Below are positions 57,049 to 64,000 of a stretch of 64,000 nt of DNA, in pieces. The position numbers and the translations under genes were made by a program. This stretch comes from Pseudenterobacter timonensis (lineage in GTDB: Bacteria; Pseudomonadota; Gammaproteobacteria; Enterobacterales; Enterobacteriaceae), in the NCBI RefSeq assembly GCF_900021175.1, contig NZ_FCOP01000012.1, forward strand, positions 368,648 through 432,647, in the 5' to 3' direction. Under the pieces are notes generated by a model. That model was not told the origin of the DNA. It did no database searches and saw only the letters and a list, made by a program, of their open reading frames with translations. Each line of letters opens with the position of its first letter. The stretch's first letter is position 1.

Positions 57049-58456
57049 AGCGACTCTCCAGCGCACGCTGGCGCAGCAGTGAACAGGGGCGATAGCGCTC
57101 TTCCCCGTAGTGACGTTGCAGGTTTTCCAGCAAAAGCAGCAGCCGCTGCCAGCCGAGCCGTTCGCCCCAGGCGAGGGGGCCGCAGGGGTAGTTCACGCCA
57201 AGGCGCATGGCGGTATCGATATCCTCCTCGCTGGCGCCCCCTTTTTGCAGCGCATCCAGCGCCTCGTTAACGATCATCGCCACCGTGCGCCAGATGAGCA
57301 GCCCGGGGTAGTCGGCGATCTGCACCACCCGCTTCCCCTGCTGCGACAGCCAGGCGATAACCTTTTGCGTCGCCTCGGGCGGATTCCCGGCGGCGGCGGC
57401 GATGACCGACACGTCACGCTCCATAAGGTCGATGACCACCACCGGTCTGCGGTGACGCAGATGCAGGCTTTGAGCCGTATCGCCGCAGGTTTCTATAAGC
57501 AATACCTCGTCAATTTCCGTGACGCCGTCACTTTTTTCCTGCACGTTGAACGCTTCGCTTGAGATTGGCGAATCAAGCCACGCCACGGACGGTTTGGGCT
57601 GATGCCAGTCGTAGACCCCCTGCCCGCTTTTTTTACCGAGCCGTCCGCCCAGCACCAACTCCTGCTGCACCAGCGAAGGGAGAAAACGGCGCTCCTGCCA
57701 GAAGGCATTAAAGACTGAACAGGTGACGGCGAAGTTAACGTCCTGGCCGATAAGATCGGTCAGCTCCAGTGGTCCCATCGGAAAGCCGCCGCCGTCGCGC
57801 AGGGCGGCGTCAATGATTTCCGGCGCGGCGACCTGCTCCTCCAGCGCGCGCCACGCTTCCGCATAAAACGGACGCGCCACGCGGTTGACAATAAACCCGG
57901 GCGTCGACTGGCAGCGCACCGGCGTTTTGCCCCAGCTCCGCGCCAGGGCGCAGAGGCGATCCGCTACTTCCGCAGAGGTTGCCAGCCCGCTCACCACCTC
58001 CACCAGCTTCATCACCGGCGCCGGATTAAAAAAGTGGAGCCCCGCCACTCGCTCAGGGTGCGTCACTCCGGCGGCAATGGCGGTCACTGAAATAGAAGAG
58101 GTGTTGCTGGTCAACAGGGCGTGCGGCTGGCAGATCGTCGCCAGCTCGTTAAAGAGGGCGCGCTTGATCTCGAGGCGTTCCGAGGCCGCCTCGATCACCA
58201 GATCGGCGGCGGCAAGATCGTTGAGAGTGGCGGCCGGGATCAGGTTAGCGCGCGTTTTCTCGCACGCCTCTGCGCTGAGCTTGCCCCGCGTCACGCGGGA
58301 TTGCAGGCGGCTGCCAATGGCGTCAATCGCGCGGGAAACGGCACCTTCGGCCACATCAAAGAGCAGGACCGGATGACCATGGCTGGCAGCCACCTCCGCG
58401 ATACCCGCCCCCATCGTGCCGCTGCCAATCACGGCGACGGTCTCCTTTTTCATCAT
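57038..58456 (-). CDS. paaH: 3-hydroxyadipyl-CoA dehydrogenase PaaH
   Basis: 472 residues from the first of two ATGs at 58456, preceded by GGGAGATAAG (E. coli 475). NAD-binding VAVIGSGTMGAGIAEVAA at the N-terminus, HFFNPAPVMKLVEVV with the catalytic His, STPGFIVNRVARPFY, then two C-terminal dimerisation repeats. It oxidises (S)-3-hydroxyadipyl-CoA to 3-oxoadipyl-CoA. It follows paaG immediately. Confidence 0.95.
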   Translation of the reverse strand: MMKKETVAVIGSGTMGAGIAEVAASHGHPVLLFDVAEGAVSRAIDAIGSRLQSRVTRGKLSAEACEKTRANLIPAATLNDLAAADLVIEAASERLEIKRALFNELATICQPHALLTSNTSSISVTAIAAGVTHPERVAGLHFFNPAPVMKLVEVVSGLATSAEVADRLCALARSWGKTPVRCQSTPGFIVNRVARPFYAEAWRALEEQVAAPEIIDAALRDGGGFPMGPLELTDLIGQDVNFAVTCSVFNAFWQERRFLPSLVQQELVLGGRLGKKSGQGVYDWHQPKPSVAWLDSPISSEAFNVQEKSDGVTEIDEVLLIETCGDTAQSLHLRHRRPVVVIDLMERDVSVIAAAAGNPPEATQKVIAWLSQQGKRVVQIADYPGLLIWRTVAMIVNEALDALQKGGASEEDIDTAMRLGVNYPCGPLAWGERLGWQRLLLLLENLQRHYGEERYRPCSLLRQRALESRYES

Positions 58457-58457
58457 C

Positions 58458-59225
58458 TTATCTCCCGGTGAACTGCGGCTTGCGTTTGGCGAGAAAGGCG
58501 CTGACCCCTTCGCGGTAGTCGTCGCTGCGTCCGGCCAGCCGCTGGTAGTCACGCTCCAGATCGAGCTGGGCATCGAGGGTGTTGTTTTCAGCGGCATGAA
58601 TCGCCTGCTTGATAAGCCCCAGCCCGAAAGTCGGCTGGGTGGCGAGGTGCATCGCCAGCTCCTGGGCGGCGGCGGAGAGCTTTTCATCATCCACCACCTG
58701 CCAGATCATCCCCCAGGCATGCGCCTGTTCCGCGCTGAGTTTGTCCCCCAGCAGCGCCAGCCCCATCGCGCGGGCGTGCCCGGCCACCCGCGGCAGCCAC
58801 CAGGTGCCGCCACAGTCGGGCACCAGCCCCAGCTTGCTAAAGGCCATCACGAAGCTGGCGGAGCCGCAGCCCAGCGCCAGCGTGGCGCCCGCGCCCGCCG
58901 CCACGCCGTTCACCGCGGCGATAACCGGCTTCGGCAGGCGGGCCAGACGGCGCACCAGCGGGTTATAAAAGTTCTCCACCGACATCCCCAGATCCGGCGG
59001 CGCGCCGTTGGGATCGACGTTGCGGTCGTTCAGATCCTGCCCGGCGCAGAAGCCACGCCCCGCGCCGGTCAGCAGCAGGCAGCGGATAGTATCGTCGCGC
59101 TCAGCCTGAGTCAGGCTGGCGGCCAGCTGGCGGTGCATCTCGTCGTTAAAGCTGTTCAGACGATCCGGGCGGTTCAGGGTGAGGGTCATAACCCCCTGCT
59201 CTACATGTGTGACGATAAATTCCAC
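58458..59225 (-). CDS. paaG: 1,2-epoxyphenylacetyl-CoA isomerase PaaG, with a core deletion
   Basis: 255 residues; E. coli PaaG has 262. Crotonase fold that turns the epoxide into the oxepin and also shifts the double bond later in the pathway. Oxyanion-hole loops GAGRGFCAGQDL (near 54-65) and AAGAGATLALG (109-119) and the acidic VPDCGGTW loop (Asp near 137) are present. After LALGC, however, the sequence jumps straight to GSASFVMAF. The usual GDIVIAARSAKF-type strand is about six residues shorter, an 18-base in-frame loss at about 58866. PaaF next door keeps its equivalent CDVVIAGDNARF. The enzyme may be inactive or misfolded unless another isomerase compensates. All else in the frame is normal. 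Confidence 0.92.
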   Translation of the reverse strand: MEFIVTHVEQGVMTLTLNRPDRLNSFNDEMHRQLAASLTQAERDDTIRCLLLTGAGRGFCAGQDLNDRNVDPNGAPPDLGMSVENFYNPLVRRLARLPKPVIAAVNGVAAGAGATLALGCGSASFVMAFSKLGLVPDCGGTWWLPRVAGHARAMGLALLGDKLSAEQAHAWGMIWQVVDDEKLSAAAQELAMHLATQPTFGLGLIKQAIHAAENNTLDAQLDLERDYQRLAGRSDDYREGVSAFLAKRKPQFTGR

Positions 59226-59227
59226 GG

Positions 59228-59995
59228 TTAGCGTCCTTTGAAATCGGGGGTACGTTTTTGTAAGAAGGCGTCGATGCCCTCGCGGCGATCGTCAGTGGCC
59301 GCCAGCATGGCGAACAGCTGGCGCTCCTGGGCCAGACCCGTCTGCAGCGCCATCTCCTGCGACTGGCGCAGCGCCTGCTTTGCCGCCTGCAGCGCCAGCG
59401 GCGCATGGCGTGCCATTTTTTGCGCCTGGCCGAGACCATATTCCAGCGTCAGCGCAGGCGGGCAGATGTCGCTCACCAGCCCCGCCTCACGCGCTTCTCG
59501 CGCGCCGATGCTTTCCCCGGTGAGGATCATTTTGCTGGCGAGCGATTTACCCACGCAGCGAATCAACCGCTGCGTGCCGCCCGCGCCAGGCATAATGCCA
59601 AGCGTTATCTCCGGCAGGCCGAAGCGGGCGTTATCCCCGGCAATGACCACGTCGCAGAGCAGCGCCAGCTCGCAGCCCGCCCCCAGCGCGTAGCCGTTCA
59701 CCGCCGCGATGAGCGGTTTATTAAAGGCGTTGATCCGCCCCCACAGCTGCGGGCGGATATCGTTCAGGGTGGCGGGCAGATCCTTTTGCGCCATTTCGTT
59801 GAGATCGGCTCCGGCGGCGAAGCAGCGTTCATTGCCATAGATGACGCAGGCGGAGACGGCGCTGTCGGTCGCGGCGCTCTCCAGCGCCTGGGCTATCTGC
59901 AACAGCAGATCGTTATTCAGGGCGTTACGGGCCGCCGGACGGTTAAGGGTAAGCTGCAAGACTCGCCCGTGACGGGTCTGGATCAGTTCGCTCAT
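59228..59995 (-). CDS. paaF: 2,3-dehydroadipyl-CoA hydratase PaaF
   Basis: 255 residues, the E. coli length. Complete crotonase: CFAAGADLNEM, LGAGCELALLCDVVIAGDNA, FGLPEITLGIMPGAGGTQRL with both glutamates expected in hydratases. It hydrates 2,3-dehydroadipyl-CoA. It overlaps paaE by four bases and precedes paaG by two. Confidence 0.95.
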   Translation of the reverse strand: MSELIQTRHGRVLQLTLNRPAARNALNNDLLLQIAQALESAATDSAVSACVIYGNERCFAAGADLNEMAQKDLPATLNDIRPQLWGRINAFNKPLIAAVNGYALGAGCELALLCDVVIAGDNARFGLPEITLGIMPGAGGTQRLIRCVGKSLASKMILTGESIGAREAREAGLVSDICPPALTLEYGLGQAQKMARHAPLALQAAKQALRQSQEMALQTGLAQERQLFAMLAATDDRREGIDAFLQKRTPDFKGR

Positions 59996-61062
59996 ACCAT
60001 CCCCTTCGCATCAAAATCGACCACCACGTCGGGGGTGACCGGCAGCGCCTGACAGCTCAGAACATAGCCTGCCGCCAGCTCGTCCGGCTCCAGGCTGTAA
60101 TTGGTCGCCATCTCCACTTTGCCGCGCAGCACCCGACACTTACAGGTGGCGCAAACCCCGCCCTTGCAGGCGTAAGGCAGATCCGCCCCCTGGCGCAGCG
60201 CGGCGTCGAGAATACTTTCATCTTCAGCGGTGAGGGTGATTTCGCGGTCGCGCCCGTCCTGGCGAACGGTCACTTTCTCCCCCTGCGCCTGGCGGGTCGC
60301 GGCACGTTTAGCCGTCGCGCCCGGAGTATTAAAGCGTTCCAGATGAATCGCCTTCTCCGGCATCCCCAGCGTCTGCAGCGCCGTTTGCGCCTCGTCCATC
60401 ATGGCCGCCGGGCCACAGATAAAGGCCTCGTCAAACTGACGGAAGTCGAGCAGCGTGTCGCCCAGCGCCCGCAGTTTTTTGCTGTCGATACGTCCGTGCA
60501 GTAGCACGCTGTCCAGCGTCTCCTGGCTGAAAATATGGATAATCTGCAGCCGCCCGGTGTAGCTGTCCTTCAGATCCGCCAGCGCCTGGCGAAACATCAT
60601 GCTCTGGCTGGTGCGGTTGCCGTAGATAAGGGTGAACTGACTGGCGGGTTCGGTGGCCAGGGTGGCATGGATGATCGCCAGCATGGGGGTAATGCCCGAC
60701 CCGGCGGCAATCGCCAGATAGCGCCCTTCGCGCCCTGCCTGCGGCTGGTAGCCAAAGTGCCCCTGCGGCACCATCACCTCCAGTACCATGCCCTGGCGGA
60801 TCTCGTCCCGGGCGTAGCGGGAGAAACGCCCGCCGTCGATCGCTTTTACCGCCACGCTCAGCGCGTCGGGGGTCACGCCGCGGCAGATGGAGTAGCAGCG
60901 GCGCAACTCCTCGCCTGCCAGCGTCGCCTTCAGCGTCAGATGCTGACCGGGGCGAAAACGGTAGGCGTCGTGCAGCTCAGGCGGAATGGCAAAGGTGATG
61001 GTCACCGCATCGCGGGTTTCCGGCTCCACCTTCGCCACCGTCAGGGAATGAAACGTCGTCAT
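59992..61062 (-). CDS. paaE: PaaE, reductase of the phenylacetyl-CoA epoxidase
   Basis: 356 residues from the ATG at 61062, the E. coli length. FNR-type FAD domain (FRPGQHLTL, RRCYSICRG), NAD(P)H domain (AIAAGSGITPMLAIIHATL), and a C-terminal plant-type [2Fe-2S] ferredoxin with CKGGVCATCKC and distal Cys in LSCQALP. It delivers electrons from NADPH to the PaaA di-iron centre. Confidence 0.96.
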   Translation of the reverse strand: MTTFHSLTVAKVEPETRDAVTITFAIPPELHDAYRFRPGQHLTLKATLAGEELRRCYSICRGVTPDALSVAVKAIDGGRFSRYARDEIRQGMVLEVMVPQGHFGYQPQAGREGRYLAIAAGSGITPMLAIIHATLATEPASQFTLIYGNRTSQSMMFRQALADLKDSYTGRLQIIHIFSQETLDSVLLHGRIDSKKLRALGDTLLDFRQFDEAFICGPAAMMDEAQTALQTLGMPEKAIHLERFNTPGATAKRAATRQAQGEKVTVRQDGRDREITLTAEDESILDAALRQGADLPYACKGGVCATCKCRVLRGKVEMATNYSLEPDELAAGYVLSCQALPVTPDVVVDFDAKGMV

Positions 61063-61069
61063 GGCAACC

Positions 61070-61567
61070 TCAGATACATTTGAAATAGTCGAAAGGCTCG
61101 CGGCAGTCGTTGCAGCGATAGAGCGCTTTGCAGGCCGTGGAGCCAAACTCGCTAATGAGCGCGGTGTTCACGCTGGCGCAGCGCGGGCAGGCTACCTCCG
61201 CCGGGGCGTGCGCGTGGCAGCTATGGCCCACCGGCGGGCTGATGCCATATTCACGCAGCCGGGCGCGGGCCGCGTCGCTCATCCAGTCGGTGCTCCAGGG
61301 CGGGTCGAGCTGGATAACGATATGCACCGGCGTAAAGCCGTGAGCGGTCAGCGTTTCGCGAATGGCGCCCAGCAGATGCTCCGTCGCCGGGCAGCCGGAA
61401 TAGGTGGGCGAAAAGCCGATGACCCAGCCTTCTCCCTGCGGCGTCACGCTGCGCACCATCCCCAGATCGGTAAGCGACAACACCGGGATTTCCGGGTCGG
61501 GGATCTGGCTTAACAGCGCCCAGATCTGCGGGATCTGGGCTGGCGTAATCTCAGCAAGACGTTGCAT
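61070..61567 (-). CDS. paaD: PaaD, iron-sulfur/maturation protein of the epoxidase
   Basis: 165 residues. N-terminal MIP18/DUF59 domain (SQIPDPEIPVLSLTDLGMVR, GCPATEHL) of the SufT type and a C-terminal zinc ribbon (CPRCASVN near 135, CNDCREPFDYFKC at the end). Thought to help assemble the metal centres of the PaaABCE complex rather than catalyse. Seven bases separate it from paaE. Confidence 0.95.
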   Translation of the reverse strand: MQRLAEITPAQIPQIWALLSQIPDPEIPVLSLTDLGMVRSVTPQGEGWVIGFSPTYSGCPATEHLLGAIRETLTAHGFTPVHIVIQLDPPWSTDWMSDAARARLREYGISPPVGHSCHAHAPAEVACPRCASVNTALISEFGSTACKALYRCNDCREPFDYFKCI

Positions 61568-61577
61568 CGCTCTCTCC

Positions 61578-62324
61578 TTACCACGTAAGCCCGGGCAGGG
61601 CGCGTTGCAGATACTGCATCTCCGCCAGCATCGGCCCCAGATGTTCGGTGTGCAGCCCCTGCTTTCCGCCGCTGCGCCAGGCCGCTTCGGCGGGCACCGT
61701 CAGGGAGGCGTCAGCCAGGCCTGCAAAAACTTCCGCTTCCCATTCAGGGCGCAGGTGGCGCGGGTCGACCGCGATGCCCTCTTCGGCCAGGGCGATCTCC
61801 AGCGCGTCGGCGTCAAACAGCTCGGCGGTAAAGCGCCACAGGTTGTCGATGGCCTGCTGCATCTTCTGCGCCGAAAAGTCGGTGCCGTTACCCAGACGCT
61901 CCAGCCAGCCGCGGCTGAAGCGCAGGTGGTAGCGCGCCTCTTTGATCGCCTTCGCGGCAATGGCGGCCAGCTGCGGGTCGCGGCTTTGCGTGAGGCGGGT
62001 AAAGAGCGCCACGTGCCAGGCGTCCATCAGATACTGGCGGGCAATGGTGTCGGCAAAATTACCGTTCGGCTGCTCCACCAGCAGCAGATTGCTGAACTGG
62101 CGCTCATCGCGGCCATAGGCCAGGGTATCTTCGCTGCCCTCTCCCTTAAGCTCCGCGGCGTACGTGAGAAAATGACGCGCCTGCCCCAGCAGATCGAGGC
62201 CGATATTGGCGAGGGCGAGGTCGATCTCCAGCTCCGGCGCGTGGCCGCACCAGGCGCCGAGGCGCTGGGAGAGGATCAGACAGTTGTCGCCCAGACGCAG
62301 GGCATACGCGGTTGTGCTCGTCAT
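61578..62324 (-). CDS. paaC: PaaC, structural subunit of phenylacetyl-CoA epoxidase
   Basis: 248 residues, the E. coli length. Ferritin-like helical bundle related to PaaA but lacking the complete di-iron ligand set; it forms the stable heterodimer scaffold with PaaA. Recognised parts: LILSQRLGAWCGHAPELEID, KEARYHLRFSRGWLERLG, and PGLTW at the C-terminus. Confidence 0.95.
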   Translation of the reverse strand: MTSTTAYALRLGDNCLILSQRLGAWCGHAPELEIDLALANIGLDLLGQARHFLTYAAELKGEGSEDTLAYGRDERQFSNLLLVEQPNGNFADTIARQYLMDAWHVALFTRLTQSRDPQLAAIAAKAIKEARYHLRFSRGWLERLGNGTDFSAQKMQQAIDNLWRFTAELFDADALEIALAEEGIAVDPRHLRPEWEAEVFAGLADASLTVPAEAAWRSGGKQGLHTEHLGPMLAEMQYLQRALPGLTW

Positions 62325-62331
62325 GCCGGCC

Positions 62332-62619
62332 TCACATATGCTCTATGCCGTCAGGCAGGTTGTAGAAAGTGGGATGGCGATAGACTTTGCTCTCCGCCGG
62401 ATCGAAAAATTCCCCCCGCTCTTCGGGTTGCGAGGCGACAATCTCGCTCGCCTTCACCACCCAGATGGAGCAGCCCTCGCTGCGACGGGTATAGGCGTCG
62501 CGGGCATTCTCCAGCGCCATACGGTCATCCGCCGCGTGGAGGCTACCCACGTGACGGTGGGATAATCCCTGCTTGCTGCGCACGAACACTTCGTAGAGCG
62601 GCCAGTAGACGTTACTCAT
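62332..62619 (-). CDS. paaB: PaaB, small subunit of phenylacetyl-CoA epoxidase
   Basis: 95 residues, the E. coli length. Small alpha/beta protein (WPLYEVFVRSKQGLSHRHVG; VVKASEIVASQPEERGEFFD) that bridges AC heterodimers in the complex and may modulate electron transfer. Placed between paaA (nine bases away) and paaC (seven bases away). Confidence 0.95.
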   Translation of the reverse strand: MSNVYWPLYEVFVRSKQGLSHRHVGSLHAADDRMALENARDAYTRRSEGCSIWVVKASEIVASQPEERGEFFDPAESKVYRHPTFYNLPDGIEHM

Positions 62620-62628
62620 CTCAACTCC

Positions 62629-63558
62629 TTACGCGACCTTGCGGGCGTGTTGTTTTTCTGCGTGCGCCAGTGCAGCTTCCCGCACCCACGCCCCCTCTTC
62701 CCAGGCTTTACGTTTGGCGGCCAGGCGCTCGTGATTACAGATGCCGCGCCCGTTAATCACCTCGTTAAACTCCTGCCAGTCGATCTCCCCGAAGCGGTAG
62801 TGGCCGCTCTCCTCGTCAAAGCGCAGGTCGGGATCGGGAACGGTCATGCCCAGCAGCTCCACCTGCGGCACGGTGTTATCCACGAAGCGCTGGCGCAGTT
62901 CGTCGTTGCCGAAGCGTTTGATCTTCCAGGCGAGGCTGCGGGCGCTGTTGGGAGAGTTGTCATCGTTCGGCCCGAACATCATCAGCGCCGGCCACCAGAA
63001 GCGGTTAATGGCGTCCTGGAGCATCTCGCGCTGGGCTTCGCTCCCCTGAGCCAGCGCCATGCAGGCTTCAAATCCCTGGCGCTGGTGGAAGCTCTCCTCT
63101 TTACAGATTTTCACCATCGCCCGGGCGTACGGGCCGTAGGAGGTGCGGCAGAGGGCAACCTGGTTGACGATCGCCGCGCCATCCACCAGCCAGCCGATGA
63201 CGCCGATGTCGGCCCAGCTCAGTGTGGGGTAATTAAAGATGGAGGAGTATTTCATCCTGCCGTCGAGCATCTTCTGGTAGATATCTTCCCGGGCGCAGCC
63301 GAGCGTCTCCGCCGCGCTGTAGAGATAGAGCCCATGCCCCGCCTCATCCTGCACCTTCGCCAGCAGAATGGCTTTGCGGCGCAGCGTGGGGGCGCGGGTG
63401 ATCCAGTTGCCTTCCGGCAGCATGCCGACAATTTCCGAATGCGCATGCTGACCAATCTGGCGGATCAGCGTTTTTCGGTAGGCCTCCGGCATCCAGTCCT
63501 GCGGCTCAATCGCCGTCTCCTGCGCGATGCGCTGCTCAAAGCGTTGTTCTTCCGTCAC
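62629..63558 (-). CDS. paaA: PaaA, di-iron catalytic subunit of phenylacetyl-CoA epoxidase
   Basis: 309 residues if started at the GTG at 63558 ([11 protein letters not shown]), exactly the E. coli length, with AGGTGA upstream; the frame is open 18 codons further but lacks similarity. Di-iron ligands lie in [14 protein letters not shown] (E-x2-H) and [14 protein letters not shown] (E-x2-H), with the substrate pocket in [16 protein letters not shown]. It inserts one oxygen into the phenylacetyl-CoA ring. First gene of the paaA-K operon, divergent from paaZ. Confidence 0.95.
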   Translation of the reverse strand: MTEEQRFEQRIAQETAIEPQDWMPEAYRKTLIRQIGQHAHSEIVGMLPEGNWITRAPTLRRKAILLAKVQDEAGHGLYLYSAAETLGCAREDIYQKMLDGRMKYSSIFNYPTLSWADIGVIGWLVDGAAIVNQVALCRTSYGPYARAMVKICKEESFHQRQGFEACMALAQGSEAQREMLQDAINRFWWPALMMFGPNDDNSPNSARSLAWKIKRFGNDELRQRFVDNTVPQVELLGMTVPDPDLRFDEESGHYRFGEIDWQEFNEVINGRGICNHERLAAKRKAWEEGAWVREAALAHAEKQHARKVA

Positions 63559-63605
63559 ATCATCACCTATTTGATTCGTGATATTACCGATTTCGGTTTC
63601 AGAAT

Positions 63606-63620
63606 GAATCACGTTGTGAT
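63606..63620. promoter_or_regulatory. PaaX-type half-site and dyad near paaA
   Basis: GAATCA (63606-63611) overlaps the dyad ATCAC-GTT-GTGAT (63608-63620). TGATTC/GAATCA half-sites are described for E. coli PaaX operators. It lies about 50 bases upstream of the paaA start codon, where it could block the paaA promoter. Confidence 0.4.
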
Positions 63621-63789
63621 GTAAAAGTTACACAATGGTTAAATATAACCCCAAGAAAGGTTTGCTCTTTTTGTGATGGTGTTCGCAGCAAATTTCATAA
63701 ATGTGATGATTATCAATTATTTAACAAAAACCACGAGAGTTGACGCGATCACAGTGTTAACAAAACATTAAAAGATGGCTTGCATTTTA

Positions 63790-63802
63790 TGATTCACAAT
63801 CA
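63790..63802. promoter_or_regulatory. PaaX-type site near paaZ
   Basis: Dyad TGATT-CAC-AATCA, containing the TGATTC half-site, 41 bases before the paaZ start codon. With the similar site on the paaA side it fits PaaX control of both divergent promoters. No exact CRP site was found in the region (TGTGAT-like halves at 63672 and 63702 only). Confidence 0.42.
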
Positions 63803-63843
63803 AACTATCTATAGGTAAATCACGTAACACTTGGAGAGATGCG

Positions 63844-63973
63844 ATGCAGCAGTTAGCCAGCTTCTTATCCGGCACCTGGCAGTCTGGCCGGGGCCGGGAG
63901 CGCCAGATTCATCACGCCATTAGCGGAGAGCCCCTGTGGACAGTTACCAGCGAAGGGCTGGATATGGCGGCCG
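63844..63973 (+). CDS. paaZ: PaaZ, oxepin-CoA hydrolase/dehydrogenase, N-terminal fragment
   Basis: Starts [17 protein letters not shown] with GGAGAG upstream and follows E. coli PaaZ to DMAAA at residue 43. The full protein (about 680 residues) is a fusion of an aldehyde dehydrogenase and an R-specific hydratase that opens the oxepin ring. Beyond 63973 the bases turn into a C/G homopolymer and no longer encode PaaZ, so only this part is trusted. Divergent from paaA. Confidence 0.92.
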
Positions 63974-64000
63974 CCCCCCCCCCCCCCCCCCCCCGGGGGG
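63974..64000. other. C21-G6 homopolymer, probable assembly artefact
   Basis: Twenty-one C's followed by six G's at the very end of the window, inside what should be the paaZ coding sequence. Translation gives a poly-proline tail unlike PaaZ. Probably a contig end or low-quality read end. Confidence 0.8.

Noticed and set aside
63672..63755. CRP site in the paaA-paaZ spacer
   Set aside because: TGTGAT halves are present but no partner half at the right spacing; not called although E. coli paa promoters are CRP-dependent.

Overview
The window is chromosomal DNA from an enterobacterium. Most of it is GC-rich, and the gene order follows the Escherichia coli ydcI-trg-cybB-aldA-ydcF-hrpA-azoR and ydcRSTUV-hslJ-ydbJ-nifJ-ompN-paa segments closely. 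Protein lengths match E. coli for many genes: OpgD 551, HrpA 1300, AldA 479, NifJ 1174, YdcS 381, PaaJ 401, PaaA 309 residues. The extra genes (PQQ dehydrogenase, a second aminotransferase locus, a FecBCD-type transporter, a tripartite efflux operon) suggest a relative of Enterobacter, Lelliottia, Kosakonia or Klebsiella rather than E. coli itself. I cannot fix the species from sequence alone.

Layout. 1-9 kb: opgD (periplasmic glucans), an amino-acid binding protein plus a methionine-type aminotransferase with a divergent LysR regulator, a type-B carboxylesterase, ydcJ and its divergent regulator ydcI. 9-21 kb: a membrane PQQ-dependent dehydrogenase, the chemoreceptor trg, formaldehyde detoxification (frmRA, without frmB here), about 850 bases with no convincing gene, two small stress-type genes, an MHS-family transporter, cybB, aldA and ydcF. 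21-29 kb: a metallophore-type ABC transporter with a palindromic metal-regulator-like site, then an efflux operon (DHA2 pump, HlyD adaptor, outer membrane factor, O-methyltransferase) ended by a two-unit REP element. 29-35.8 kb: hrpA, azoR, a yaiL-like gene, then about 1.4 kb of AT-rich DNA with gene remains. 35.8-43 kb: the putrescine/GABA locus patD-ydcV-ydcU-ydcT-ydcS with the MocR regulator ydcR. 43-50 kb: hslJ, ydbJ, nifJ, the sRNA micC, porin ompN, a KTSC protein and a GFA protein. 50-64 kb: the complete phenylacetate pathway paaABCDEFGHIJK-paaX-paaY and the first codons of divergent paaZ.

How the genes work together. PaaK makes phenylacetyl-CoA, PaaABC(D)E epoxidises it, PaaG isomerises to the oxepin, PaaZ opens the ring, and PaaJ/F/H finish beta-oxidation. 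PaaI and PaaY are salvage thioesterases, and PaaX represses the cluster until phenylacetyl-CoA accumulates. YdcSTUV-PatD handle polyamine uptake and oxidation.

The least ordinary part is 51.6-54.1 kb. A very AT-rich toxin/immunity pair (HNH nuclease-like toxin, acidic partner) sits on the opposite strand between paaK and paaX, which are adjacent in E. coli. Upstream is a short frame that looks like the C-terminal end of a tyrosine integrase, then a strong terminator. Other points are an in-frame loss of about six residues in the crotonase core of paaG, a micC gene whose 5' seed is kept while its body has diverged, and a terminator-like hairpin in the nifJ leader. The last 27 bases are a C21-G6 homopolymer that is probably an assembly artefact.
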